DNA of 43,366 nucleotides from Bryobacterales bacterium (GTDB taxonomy: Bacteria; Acidobacteriota; Terriglobia; Bryobacterales; Bryobacteraceae), in contig JADLBD010000268.1 of assembly GCA_020847975.1 (NCBI GenBank), positions 1 through 43,366 of the forward strand, in the 5' to 3' direction. A program made the translations under genes and the position numbers. This document shows, piece after piece, positions 16,604 through 25,092 of this stretch (positions are counted from its first letter, which is position 1; each line of letters begins with the position of its first letter). Below the pieces are notes generated by a model. The model ran no database searches. It had not been told where the DNA came from and saw nothing but the letters and a program-made list of their open reading frames with translations.

Positions 16604-19600
16604 TCAGAACAGGAGTTTGCCGCCGATCTGGAAAGACCGGTTGCCGCTCGCTCCGGTGATGTACCCGAAGGTCGCGTTGCCGAAGCCGGTGTCGGGATTG
16701 TTCCAGTTGGGGGTATTCATGACGCTGAAGCTCTCCCCACGAACCTGGAAAGTGAAGCGCTCGGTGATCTTGAACGAGCGGAAGACGGAAGCGTCGAGAT
16801 TCCACGATCCTGGTCCGCTGATTACGTCGAGGCCGAGATTGCCGAACTGCAACGGCTGCGGTTGGGCAAAGCAGTTGCTTGTCACCGTTGCACTGCACTT
16901 GGTGGGGTCGAACCACGGGGCATTGCGTCCGTTGCCCTTCGGCGTTTGGATGGGGCCGAAGTGATCGAGCGTATTGCCGTTGCCCGGGGCTCTCAGACCG
17001 CTCGCGTTGCCTCCGAAATTCAGCGGACTTCCGCTGAGAATCGAGAGCACGCCGTTCACCTGCCATCCGCCAAGGATCGCCGCGCTGGCGCCGGAGGTAG
17101 CCCAATGCTTGCCCTTTCCAAAGGGCAGTTCATATACGTAAGATTGAGTGAAGTTGAACTTACGGTCGAAGTTCAACCGCTGCCAGTTGCGGCTGCCGTT
17201 GATGTAGAAGGTAATGCCGCCGTCCTCCGATTGGTAGCCGAGAGCCTTGCCGTAGGTGATTGCAGTGGTCATGGAAAAGCCGTTGCTGAAGCGGCGGTCG
17301 AGTTTGACCTGCATCGAGTTGTAGCTGGAGGAATAGCCCACGTAACGAAGGTTGGTATCGGCAGTGCGTTTGAATGCCTGGTAGAGCGGGCGGCCGGCAT
17401 TGTCGGCGCCAATCGTGGTGGAGGCATTGAGGTTGAACACCGCCGGTTGCGCCACGCCGTGATTGGCGACGTAGCCCACTTCCAATGCGAAATGCCGCGG
17501 GAGAGCCCGCTGCACGGCTACGTTCCACGAGGCCACGTAGGGTTCACGGAAACCGGTGTGAATCACGTCGTAGGTCTGGTTCAGATCGGCGTTCGTGATG
17601 ACGCCGCTCGAGGGAATGACTGCCGGTGTCGGGACCGGGAACCCTCTGGCCAGAGTGGCTGTGCCGCCGTCGGCGAGAACCGCCGGGCAGAAACTGCACG
17701 CCTGGTTGAAAGCGTTATTCTGTTTCACGGGGAAGTTATACGCGTAAGTGTTGTCCGGGAACGGCGAGTAGCTGATGCCGAAACCCGCGCGAAAGACTGT
17801 TTTATCCGTGAATCTGTAGGCGACGCCGAGGCGGGGAGCGAAGTCCTTCTTGTTTACCTTCATCCCCAGGTTCGAAGGGTTGCCGCCCACTCCCGCAATC
17901 ACCAGGCTGTTGGCGGCGGGGTTGTAGTTGGAGAAGCCGCCGTCATGCGCGGGCAGCGCCGGCGGGTAGAACTCCCAGCGGAGGCCGAGGTTGACGGTGA
18001 GTTTCGGGGTAACTACCCAGTTGTCCTGGACGAAAGAGTAGAACTGCCAGGCGCGATAGGCTGGAAACACAATTGGGAGATCGCGGCCGACCGAAGTGGG
18101 AAGATCCAGAAGGAAGCCTGCGAGGTTATTGCCGAAACTGGTGGCGGCGCCGGGGATTGTGGTGGTGGCGTTGCCGTACTGATAGCGGCCGCGCGGGCTG
18201 AACGTCTGGGTCTGCAGCAGGTCGTCGCGTACGCGGCGGAGGTCAACGCCCCATTTAATGGTGTGGTTCCGCAGGGTTTTCGTCCATGTATTGACGAGGT
18301 CGATGTTCGTCTCGGACCGGATCCAAGGCAGGCTCGCGGAGTAGCCAACCAGAGGGCTGGAGAAGTTCTGGACATCGATTCCCACAATGCCGCTGGTGAA
18401 ATCGCTCGTATTCACACCCGGGACTCCCAGAGTGTCCGATGACTTGGCGCCGTAGTCGAACTGCTGGGCGTCATTCCGGTAGCGGCTGACCCCGGCGCGA
18501 AATTCCGTGATCAGAGTGGGAGAGAAGATGTGGTTGTAATTGATGGCGCCGTTGTGTGTTTCCTGTGTGCCGGTTCCCTGGAAGCCTCCGCCGTGTGGGC
18601 CACCCGCCAACCCGAATGCGGCTCCGTCGGTAGTCTTGGGGTTGGAGTAAGAGTAGCGCACGGAAATGCGGTCATCGTCGGTCTGATTGTGGTCCACCTT
18701 GACGTCGAACTGCGGCGTGGTGCGCGTGAAAGGGATCAGCGAGTAGTAGTTCTGGTTCAAGCCGGGGAGATTGGGTAGAGGAACGAGTCCGAGGATCTTG
18801 TTCGGGATGGCTTGAATGCGGCTTGCGGGGATGAGTTGGTTGGCGAATGGCTGGCGTCCACTGCCGTCCGGATTTCCGGTTGCGGGGTCGTAGATGATGG
18901 AGGTCGAGACACCCAGGTTGCCGGCGCGCTCATCGGCAGTTGGGAGAGTATAGCGGTCGACGGCGTAGCGGTGATCGGTTTGTTCGAGGAAGTCGCCGAA
19001 GAAGAACATTCGATTTTTGATAATCGGTCCGCCGAACTGGCCACCGAAGTAGTTGTAGACGAAATGGCTGCGAACGGGATCGTAGAATGCTCGAGCCGAG
19101 AGAGCACTCACCCGGTTGTACCAATACCCCTGTCCATGAAAACTGTTGGTTCCGGACTTCATAATGATGTTGGTGACGGCTCCGGTGGCGCGTCCCAATT
19201 CGGCGTCGAAGTTACTGGTCGAGATATCGATTGTTTCCAGGGCTTCGATCGGCGGAATGAGTACCTGGAGGAGACCAGTCCTTTCATTGTTGTCGACACC
19301 TTCAAATTGAAGGTTGTTCGCGAGGCGGCTCTGTCCATTCACCTGCGTGGATAGACTGTTCTGCGGATTGAAAAACTCCGAGTGCGGGCGGAAGGCGCGG
19401 GTGGTGCCGGGGACCAGGTTGAGCAGGACCTGAAAATTTCGTGAGCCGGGAGTGCTTACCGGCAGATTCTCCATCGTATGCTCTTCCACCTTTCGCCCGG
19501 TGTCGGAGCGGTCAGTCTGGAGCATCGGAACAGCGGCAGTGACTTCGACTGTTTCCGAGACGTTTCCTGGTTGCAGCGTCAAGTCTACGCGCACGGTCGT

Positions 19601-19900
19601 GTTGACGATCACGTCGACGCCGGAGCGAACGGCTTTACGAAACCCGGCGAGTTCGACCGTGACAGTGTAGGCGCCGGGCGGAACGTTGGCAAAGGAATAG
19701 TTTCCGCTTGTATTGGTCTCGGCCGACCGGGAGATGCCGGTTGCCGGTTCCTGGATCACAACCTTGGCGTTAGGAACAACGGCGCCGGAGGAGTCAGTAA
19801 TGGTCCCAACGAGCGTGGCATTGACGGTCTGAGCCGGGAGCCACACGGCGGTGAGCAGCGGCAGCACGATGACTGCGCACAGCAAACGTGTATGTGTCAT
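16604..19900 (-). CDS. TonB-dependent receptor, Oar-like, copy 1
   Basis: A protein of 1098 residues. The ATG at 19900 is chosen because it begins a signal peptide (MTHTRLLCAVIVLPLLTAVW) and has GAGGGG seven bases upstream; the frame is open for 19 more codons. Residues about 25-95 form a carboxypeptidase-regulatory-like domain (GTITDSSGAVVPNAKV). A plug domain follows (about 115-225, with FEGVDNNERTGLLQVLIPP), then a beta-barrel ending in SFQIGGKLLF with the terminal aromatic residue needed for outer-membrane insertion. This is the long receptor type that is greatly expanded in Acidobacteriota; substrates are usually oligosaccharides or peptides, but none can be named. No partner gene is adjacent: the decayed HD-GYP gene is convergent and a serine hydrolase lies upstream on the same strand. 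Confidence 0.88.
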   Translation of the reverse strand: MTHTRLLCAVIVLPLLTAVWLPAQTVNATLVGTITDSSGAVVPNAKVVIQEPATGISRSAETNTSGNYSFANVPPGAYTVTVELAGFRKAVRSGVDVIVNTTVRVDLTLQPGNVSETVEVTAAVPMLQTDRSDTGRKVEEHTMENLPVSTPGSRNFQVLLNLVPGTTRAFRPHSEFFNPQNSLSTQVNGQSRLANNLQFEGVDNNERTGLLQVLIPPIEALETIDISTSNFDAELGRATGAVTNIIMKSGTNSFHGQGYWYNRVSALSARAFYDPVRSHFVYNYFGGQFGGPIIKNRMFFFGDFLEQTDHRYAVDRYTLPTADERAGNLGVSTSIIYDPATGNPDGSGRQPFANQLIPASRIQAIPNKILGLVPLPNLPGLNQNYYSLIPFTRTTPQFDVKVDHNQTDDDRISVRYSYSNPKTTDGAAFGLAGGPHGGGFQGTGTQETHNGAINYNHIFSPTLITEFRAGVSRYRNDAQQFDYGAKSSDTLGVPGVNTSDFTSGIVGIDVQNFSSPLVGYSASLPWIRSETNIDLVNTWTKTLRNHTIKWGVDLRRVRDDLLQTQTFSPRGRYQYGNATTTIPGAATSFGNNLAGFLLDLPTSVGRDLPIVFPAYRAWQFYSFVQDNWVVTPKLTVNLGLRWEFYPPALPAHDGGFSNYNPAANSLVIAGVGGNPSNLGMKVNKKDFAPRLGVAYRFTDKTVFRAGFGISYSPFPDNTYAYNFPVKQNNAFNQACSFCPAVLADGGTATLARGFPVPTPAVIPSSGVITNADLNQTYDVIHTGFREPYVASWNVAVQRALPRHFALEVGYVANHGVAQPAVFNLNASTTIGADNAGRPLYQAFKRTADTNLRYVGYSSSYNSMQVKLDRRFSNGFSMTTAITYGKALGYQSEDGGITFYINGSRNWQRLNFDRKFNFTQSYVYELPFGKGKHWATSGASAAILGGWQVNGVLSILSGSPLNFGGNASGLRAPGNGNTLDHFGPIQTPKGNGRNAPWFDPTKCSATVTSNCFAQPQPLQFGNLGLDVISGPGSWNLDASVFRSFKITERFTFQVRGESFSVMNTPNWNNPDTGFGNATFGYITGASGNRSFQIGGKLLF

Positions 19901-20045
19901 GAAAGAACCCCTCGATGGAATGGAAGGGGCCGATGGCGCGCGCGGCGTGGGAGACATGAATCGTAGACGCGGTAAGGTCAGTTAGCGAAGACGACACCCG
20001 ATACACCAACGCAGGATCCCCTTACACGAGAAATAGCTTGTAATG

Positions 20046-20074
20046 AGTATGTGCCCGGGAGGGGAGTAAGTCAA
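20046..20074 (-). promoter_or_regulatory. Promoter of TonB receptor 1
   Basis: On the minus strand TTGACT (20074-20069), 17 bases, CATACT (20051-20046). The leader to the start codon at 19900 would be about 140 bases. No known riboswitch pattern was recognised in it. Confidence 0.5.
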
Positions 20075-20101
20075 GAGGAGAAGCAGTTTTACAGAAATCG
20101 C

Positions 20102-21733
20102 TCAAGCGCTCGGTTTTACGCGGAGATAATCGAGTCCTCGGACGCGTCCCGTATTGAGGCGGAATCCACGGATTTTCCCGGATGAATCGCGGAGGAATTG
20201 GAGGTTGAGGGTGGCCGACCGATATCGATCAGCTTGCATCGGTTCGAGCACCGCGATCTGCTCTTCGTGCTGTTCCAGGTTCAACATCCCATCCACAATG
20301 CGCACCGTCATGGGCGACTGCGCCTCCTCACAGTAGTAGTCGCCCTCGAAAGAGGGAAGATCCGCGGGCCTCTTACGATCGAGGGTGACGCGCTCGTAGT
20401 CGACGCGTCTATGCGATTCCGATTCGATGCGAAGGAACCGAGGCTCATCGCGCTCTCCGGCTTTCTCAAATTCGATTTCGAAAGAAAGTGGCGACTCGGC
20501 GCGGAAGCGCATCGGAGTTTCGGGCCATAAGTCGATCTGAAAGCCCTGGAACAAAGCCAGGAATCGCCCGCCGCCGTAGACGATTTGCAGGTAGTCTCCG
20601 GAATTCCTGTCGCGGAATACGCCGGTCTTGCGGCGAAGCTCAGCCGGCGTCACCTTCGGGCGCGCAGGTTCAGCGGCGGGCCCCATCCACGCATCGGCCA
20701 CACCGCGGGCGAGGCGGCCGGGGTCGGCATCGCTGGTGTTGCACAGGCAGGCGACGCCCAGTTTTTTCGACGGGATCCAGAGCAGTTCGCTGCGGTATCC
20801 GCGAAGACCGCCGACATGGCTCACAATGTCGAGGCCGCGATGCTTTTTCAGCATGAGTCCACGGCCATACTCGGCGGAATCGCCGCTGTTGAGCACAGCC
20901 CTCGTCATCATTTGGGAGACAGCCGCGGCATAGGGCTGCGGCGGTTGTGCGATCACACCGATCCATTTCAACGCGTCTTCGATGTTTGTGAAAACCCCGC
21001 CGTCGCCGGCCACATCGAGCGTCGCGCTGTTGATGCGGTATGCGCCGGTTTTGCCCATAGTGTAACCGGTGGCGCGGTGTGGGAGCAGCGCAAACCGGTC
21101 GGTGTAGTAGAGGGTATGACGAAGGCCAAGAGGATCGAAGATCCTCTCCCTGGCGAAATCCGGGAGCATGCGAAACGCAGCCGGGCGCAGAATGTGCGCC
21201 AGTAGAAAGTAGTTCGAATTGCTGTAGAGGAACTCGTCTCCAGGCCGGAAATTGAGGCCTTTCTGGCGGAGGAGGATATCCCACACTTGCCGATCGGTGA
21301 GGGCGGCGTCCTCCGGCGGGGCGCTCAATGTCCAGAGGCCGATGTAGTCGCGGATGCCGCTGGTGTGCTCGAGCAGGTGGCGCACCGTGATGGGTTGCAT
21401 GTAGGCCGGCAGTTGGGGCAGCCACTTGCGGATGGGGTCTTCAAGTTTCAAGGCGCCCTGGCCCGCCAGAAGCAGAACCGCCATTGCCGTGTATTCCTTG
21501 GAGGTGGAGCCCAGATAGAACATCGTGGAGGGGGAGATGGGGACGGCGAGTTCGAGGTTCGCCATGCCATAACCCTTTTGATGGACTACTTTTCCGTCCT
21601 GCAACACGCCCACGGCACAACCGGGGGTGTCCGGTTTGTGGAAACGGGAAAACAGGTGATCCGTCAGTTCGGCTGGAGTGGCCGCGGCTAGCTGTGGGGC
21701 CATGAGAAGCAGGGTGGAAAGGAGAATACTCAC
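20102..21733 (-). CDS. Secreted serine hydrolase, class C beta-lactamase fold
   Basis: A protein of 543 residues with a GTG start at 21733 and a signal peptide (about 1-19). The penicillin-binding/class C fold has the nucleophile motif S76-T-S-K79, the YSN triad at 170-172 and the third motif as H306-V-G308 in SHVGGLRGY. A C-terminal extension of about 190 residues (about 350-543) forms a strand-rich domain of the kind seen in many esterases and D-aminopeptidases of this family. Possible activities are esterase, D-amino-acid peptidase or beta-lactamase; HxG instead of KTG favours esterase/peptidase over antibiotic resistance. It is divergent from lexA. Confidence 0.85.
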   Translation of the reverse strand: MSILLSTLLLMAPQLAAATPAELTDHLFSRFHKPDTPGCAVGVLQDGKVVHQKGYGMANLELAVPISPSTMFYLGSTSKEYTAMAVLLLAGQGALKLEDPIRKWLPQLPAYMQPITVRHLLEHTSGIRDYIGLWTLSAPPEDAALTDRQVWDILLRQKGLNFRPGDEFLYSNSNYFLLAHILRPAAFRMLPDFARERIFDPLGLRHTLYYTDRFALLPHRATGYTMGKTGAYRINSATLDVAGDGGVFTNIEDALKWIGVIAQPPQPYAAAVSQMMTRAVLNSGDSAEYGRGLMLKKHRGLDIVSHVGGLRGYRSELLWIPSKKLGVACLCNTSDADPGRLARGVADAWMGPAAEPARPKVTPAELRRKTGVFRDRNSGDYLQIVYGGGRFLALFQGFQIDLWPETPMRFRAESPLSFEIEFEKAGERDEPRFLRIESESHRRVDYERVTLDRKRPADLPSFEGDYYCEEAQSPMTVRIVDGMLNLEQHEEQIAVLEPMQADRYRSATLNLQFLRDSSGKIRGFRLNTGRVRGLDYLRVKPSA

Positions 21734-21826
21734 CGGCGGCTCACAGGGGCAAGCGGATTCGAAGGGGTGGAGGGCGAGTCCATATGAGAGAAGTATACAG
21801 TTTCGAGGGAGGAGAAAAAGAAGGTC

Positions 21827-21855
21827 TTGACTTTCACTTTTTGTTCGCCAACAAT
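21827..21855 (+). promoter_or_regulatory. lexA promoter
   Basis: TTGACT (21827-21832), 17 bases, AACAAT (21850-21855, four of six matches). Transcription would start at or within a few bases of the lexA ATG at 21862, so the mRNA may have almost no leader. Confidence 0.45.
21841..21854 (+). promoter_or_regulatory. Candidate LexA operator
   Basis: TTGTT-CGCC-AACAA, a perfect dyad with five-base arms and a four-base centre. It overlaps the -10 element of lexA, the expected place for a self-repression site. It matches neither the E. coli nor the Bacillus SOS box. The position supports it; binding is inferred. Confidence 0.4.
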
Positions 21856-21861
21856 AGGGAC

Positions 21862-22494
21862 ATGGCCCTTACTCGAAGGCAAAAAGAAGTCCTGGATTTT
21901 ATCGCAGGATTCGTGGAGGAACACGGATATTGTCCCAGCTATGAAGAGATAGCCACGGGGCTGCAACTGGCTTCCCTGGCCACGGTGCACAAGCATATCC
22001 AGACACTCGAGACGAAGCAATATCTCCGTCGAGGGTTCAATCAAAGCCGGTCGCTGGAATTATCTTCGGCATACTTAAAGGAGTTCAAGCGTCAAAAACC
22101 CGAAACTTCGGCACGGCTGGAGATCGAGGTGCAAGGCAGAATCGCGGCCGGGACGCCCGTGGAAGCCTATGCGGGCAATGAAACGCTGAACTTTTCGGAA
22201 CTGCTTACTGACCGGGACCTTTACGCTCTTCAGGTCCGCGGGGAATCCATGATTGAAGATCACATCTGTGATGGAGACTACGTACTGATTGAGCGCACTC
22301 CCGACGTTTCCAACGGCGACATTGTCGTGGCAATGGTCAAGGACACGGAAACCACTTTGAAAAGGTTCTACCGGGAGAATGACGGGATGGCCCGGCTGCA
22401 GCCGGCGAACGCCGGCATGCAGCCGATTGTTGTGCCGATGAACGATTTACAGATACAGGGCAAATTGCTGGCTGTTCTGCGGAAGTACAAATGA
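21862..22494 (+). CDS. lexA: LexA repressor
   Basis: A protein of 210 residues. It represses the SOS regulon and cleaves itself when RecA filaments form after DNA damage. The ATG at 21862 begins the family start MALTRRQKEVLDFIAGFVEE; the frame is open 26 codons upstream but those are not LexA-like. A winged helix-turn-helix lies at residues 1-65 (CPSYEEIATGLQL then ATVHKHI). The S24 peptidase domain has the cleavage site A96-G97 in GRIAAGTP, the nucleophile S129 in RGESMIEDHI and the general base K167 in TTLKRF. The recognition helix (LASLATVHKHIQ) differs from E. coli LexA (SPNAAEEHLK region), so a different operator is expected. It is divergent from the serine hydrolase gene. Confidence 0.95.
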   Translation: MALTRRQKEVLDFIAGFVEEHGYCPSYEEIATGLQLASLATVHKHIQTLETKQYLRRGFNQSRSLELSSAYLKEFKRQKPETSARLEIEVQGRIAAGTPVEAYAGNETLNFSELLTDRDLYALQVRGESMIEDHICDGDYVLIERTPDVSNGDIVVAMVKDTETTLKRFYRENDGMARLQPANAGMQPIVVPMNDLQIQGKLLAVLRKYK

Positions 22495-22502
22495 AGCGGT
22501 CG

Positions 22503-22835
22503 CTATAGGGCGGCGCCGTTGAGGAGATGCCGCTCGGCACGCAGCCAGTCCTCAACGGCATTTCCATCCTGGCCACCCCGTTGCTCCCAGAAGGAATAGG
22601 CAAGCCTTGCAATCTCGTCGTGGGGATAGGCGCAGGTTTCCCTGGCAACCGCCTTTGACAATGTACCGGCATTGGCGGCAGCGGGCGTTACCGCAACCGC
22701 TGCTGGTTTCATTTTGCGCGTGCGCGTGGAGTGAGACTTCTTCTCCTTCGCGGGCGCCGCTCTGTCGGCCAAAGCCTCCGGTGAGGGGACTTTGATCGTC
22801 GCTTCAGTCGAGTGGGGGATTCGTTTCTTAGCCAT
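22503..22835 (-). CDS. DUF2934 protein with basic N-terminal tail
   Basis: A protein of 110 residues starting at the ATG at 22835. The C-terminal part is a DUF2934 motif: HDEIARLAYSFWEQRGGQDGNAVEDWLRAERHLL. The N-terminal 65 residues are rich in Lys, Arg, Ala and Pro (KEKKSHSTRTRKMKPAAVAV), like histone-tail segments, and may bind nucleic acid or be unstructured. DUF2934 has no established function; it is frequent in Acidobacteriota. An extended -10 promoter is 40 bases upstream. It is convergent with lexA (8-base gap). Confidence 0.75.
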   Translation of the reverse strand: MAKKRIPHSTEATIKVPSPEALADRAAPAKEKKSHSTRTRKMKPAAVAVTPAAANAGTLSKAVARETCAYPHDEIARLAYSFWEQRGGQDGNAVEDWLRAERHLLNGAAL

Positions 22836-22874
22836 AATTGAAAAACAACAACCTCCGAACAAACGATTTTTTCT

Positions 22875-22883
22875 ATTATAGCA
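22875..22883 (-). promoter_or_regulatory. Extended -10 promoter of the DUF2934 gene
   Basis: TGC-TATAAT on the minus strand (22883-22875), a perfect -10 with the TGn extension. No -35 is needed for this type. The leader would be about 33 bases. Confidence 0.5.
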
Positions 22884-22959
22884 AGGGCTGAAACATTTTC
22901 GGTGTATTGTGTTTTGTGAGGGAAAGATCCGCGGGCTCCGCCGGACGGTCAGTCAGTTC

Positions 22960-23979
22960 TCAGGCCGGTTTGATGCCCACCACCATCGAGTCCGGTCCCA
23001 CCAGATGTTCTACCCGTGTCCCGGTGAAACCTGCTTCGCGCATCCACGTCATGCAGTCCGCGCCGGTATAGTCGAACCCGGCGGGAGTCTCGATCAGCAT
23101 GTTGAGACTCATCAGCAAGCCGAACGCATTCCTCGAGCGGTCGTCGTCGATGATGCTGTCATAGACCACCAAAGCGCCCCCGGGATGTAAAGCATCAAAC
23201 GCCTTGCGGATGAGCATGCGTTTTTCGTCGAGGCTCCAATCGTGAAGAATGTGCGCCATCGTGATGACGTCGGCTGAAGGAAGCGGGTCTTTGAAAAAAT
23301 CTCCCGCGACGAAAGCGACTCGTCCGGCGAGACCGTTGGCCCCCACGCATTCTTCGAACACAGGGCCAACCTCCGCCAGGTCGAAGCCAGCGCAGGAAAG
23401 ATGCGGGTGACGCCGTGCGACGGTTACGGGCAAGTCTCCTTGCGCTGTCCCCACATCTACGTGGCTGCGGTATCTATCCCAAGGGAACTTCTCCGCAATC
23501 GCAACATTGGCGCCGTGGCTGATGCCGGACATCGCCGAAAGGAATTCCTTCAGACGCGCCGGATCCGCGTAGAGAGCGACAAACGGGGATTCACTACCGG
23601 TGCGGGTTTCATTCTGGGGCATTCCGGTCCGCAGAGCTTCGGTGAGACGGTTCCAGAACCCGTAGAGGCGGTGGTTCGACATTTCAAGGACGCCGCCAAT
23701 GTAGCTGGGTTTGCGGCGGTCGAGGAAGAACTCAGTCGATGGCGTGTTGGCGTATTTGCCATCGACACGCTGTAGAAAACCAAGCGCCACCAGCGCGTCG
23801 AAGAAGTCCTGGGCGCCGCGTGGATGCAGGCCCAACCGCGCCTGTAAGGCGGCGAGGTCCTCAGGGTGCATTGCCAGTTCGGTAAAGACTCCCATCTCGA
23901 CCGCGCTGAGCAGAGTCTTGGATGCCCAGAATCCAAGACCCACCTGTAGAATGTGCTCCGGAGAAGGATGTTCTGTCAC
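22960..23979 (-). CDS. SAM-dependent O-methyltransferase (acetylserotonin/plant-type fold)
   Basis: A protein of 339 residues, the usual length. An N-terminal winged-helix dimerisation domain (about 10-100, starting ILQVGLGFWASKTLLSAVEMGVF) precedes a Rossmann methyltransferase domain. The SAM motif is VDVGTAQGDLPV (about 174-185), and HILHDWSLDEKRMLIRKA is the typical segment with the catalytic histidine region of this family. It transfers methyl groups to hydroxyl groups of small molecules, often in secondary metabolism; no biosynthetic neighbours are present, so the substrate cannot be stated. It ends 20 bases before the next gene on its strand, the M23 gene upstream, and may be co-transcribed with it. 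Confidence 0.87.
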   Translation of the reverse strand: MTEHPSPEHILQVGLGFWASKTLLSAVEMGVFTELAMHPEDLAALQARLGLHPRGAQDFFDALVALGFLQRVDGKYANTPSTEFFLDRRKPSYIGGVLEMSNHRLYGFWNRLTEALRTGMPQNETRTGSESPFVALYADPARLKEFLSAMSGISHGANVAIAEKFPWDRYRSHVDVGTAQGDLPVTVARRHPHLSCAGFDLAEVGPVFEECVGANGLAGRVAFVAGDFFKDPLPSADVITMAHILHDWSLDEKRMLIRKAFDALHPGGALVVYDSIIDDDRSRNAFGLLMSLNMLIETPAGFDYTGADCMTWMREAGFTGTRVEHLVGPDSMVVGIKPA

Positions 23980-23999
23980 GTGTGGGCCGTTTTCCTGTT

Positions 24000-24881
24000 T
24001 CAGAATGGCATGTCTCGCCGGGCAGGCGTGATTGCGAATGCCGAGTTCTGCAAGAACTTGTATGGATTGATGGGATTCCCGTGATCGCGCACTTCGTAGT
24101 GCAGGTGAGGCGTGGTCACACGGCCCGAGGCGCCCGAGTAGGCAATGACTTCACCCAGACGCACCAGTTGGCCGGGCAACACGTTCGGCCTCGAGAGGTG
24201 TGCATAGTAAGTTTGCATTCCGCCGGGGTGATCCACAATCACGATTCGCCCGTAACCCGACATTGCGCCCACGTAGCTCACTGTACCGTCGGCAGTGACA
24301 CGAATGGGGGTTCCCATCATGGCGGAGATGTCTACACCCGCATGAAACGCGCCGTCGCCGGAGAAAGGATCTGTTCGCTGTCCGAAATAGCTGAGCAACC
24401 GCCCTTGCAAAGGCCACAGGTTAGGTCTCAGGTTCACGAATAAGGCCGTATTGCGAGTGTGGCGGCTGATGCGAGCGGACTTGAGGAAGTCGTACTCCGC
24501 CAGAGTTTCGTGAAGGGTGGGAACCAGGCGTCCCTCCTGAACGATATCGGGAGGGCCCTCGAGTTTCCGCTTCAGACCATAGGCGAGCGAAACCTCGCTT
24601 GCGAACAACTGGAGATTGGCCAGTTGCTCGTTGGTTTGGTTGGCTGACTTTTCCAGTTTCTGATACTTGTTTCGGAGTGACTCCACTTCGGCGCGTAAGT
24701 GGTTGTAATTGGTGACCTTCCAAACCATTCGCAGATAGCTGGAGACCATACCGAAGAGGGAAAAAGAGCCAAGCAAAGCGAGCGCCAGAATGGCATAGAC
24801 CGCATGGTGGGGAATCTGGATACGGCGGAGGCGCCCATGCAACGAGTGGGCTACAACGAGAATGAAGTATTGCTGCTTCAT
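24000..24881 (-). CDS. Membrane-anchored M23 metallopeptidase with coiled coil
   Basis: A protein of 293 residues. One membrane segment (about 28-50), then a periplasmic coiled coil (about 57-100, YNHLRAEVESLRNKYQKLEK) and a LytM/M23 domain (about 160-280). The zinc ligands are present: H180 and D184 in FHAGVDISA, and H259-x-H261 in TPHLHYEVRDHG, so it is likely an active murein endopeptidase rather than a degenerate activator like EnvC. The peptide cross-link cleaved cannot be told. A promoter with a perfect -35 lies about 110 bases upstream. The gene is followed by the methyltransferase gene after 20 bases. Confidence 0.9.
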   Translation of the reverse strand: MKQQYFILVVAHSLHGRLRRIQIPHHAVYAILALALLGSFSLFGMVSSYLRMVWKVTNYNHLRAEVESLRNKYQKLEKSANQTNEQLANLQLFASEVSLAYGLKRKLEGPPDIVQEGRLVPTLHETLAEYDFLKSARISRHTRNTALFVNLRPNLWPLQGRLLSYFGQRTDPFSGDGAFHAGVDISAMMGTPIRVTADGTVSYVGAMSGYGRIVIVDHPGGMQTYYAHLSRPNVLPGQLVRLGEVIAYSGASGRVTTPHLHYEVRDHGNPINPYKFLQNSAFAITPARRDMPF

Positions 24882-24988
24882 GAAAATCAGGAGAAAGCTG
24901 AGCTAGCCCCATTGAGAAGGATAGGGACTAAACACAACCTGCTGCAAAAAACTACGAGAGAGCGACTACACCTACCTACAACTCTTAG

Positions 24989-25017
24989 ACGTTACCAGAA
25001 CAGGCATAGTGTGTCAA
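24989..25017 (-). promoter_or_regulatory. Promoter of the M23 peptidase gene
   Basis: Perfect TTGACA (25017-25012), 17 bases, TAACGT (24994-24989, three of six). It lies in the AT-richer 209-base gap between the M23 gene and pdxH and gives a leader of about 100 bases. Confidence 0.4.
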
Positions 25018-25061
25018 TCAGAAAGTGCACAACTGTGGCATTTCGACACACCTTAAAGAAT

Positions 25062-25092
25062 AACTTATATGTACATGATTCAACAATAAGTT
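25062..25092 (-). terminator. Possible weak terminator of pdxH
   Basis: AACTTAT and ATAAGTT arms of seven bases with a 17-base loop, beginning at the pdxH stop codon and followed by a short T-rich stretch. The stem is AT-only and the loop long, so strength is doubtful. Confidence 0.3.

Noticed and set aside
20102..21733. Antibiotic-resistance beta-lactamase
   Set aside because: The third motif is HVG rather than KTG and there is a long C-terminal extension, as in esterase/peptidase relatives.
21792..21799. E. coli-type SOS half-site (GTATACAG-like) upstream of lexA
   Set aside because: Only one half is present and it lies upstream of the promoter; the TTGTT/AACAA dyad is a better candidate.
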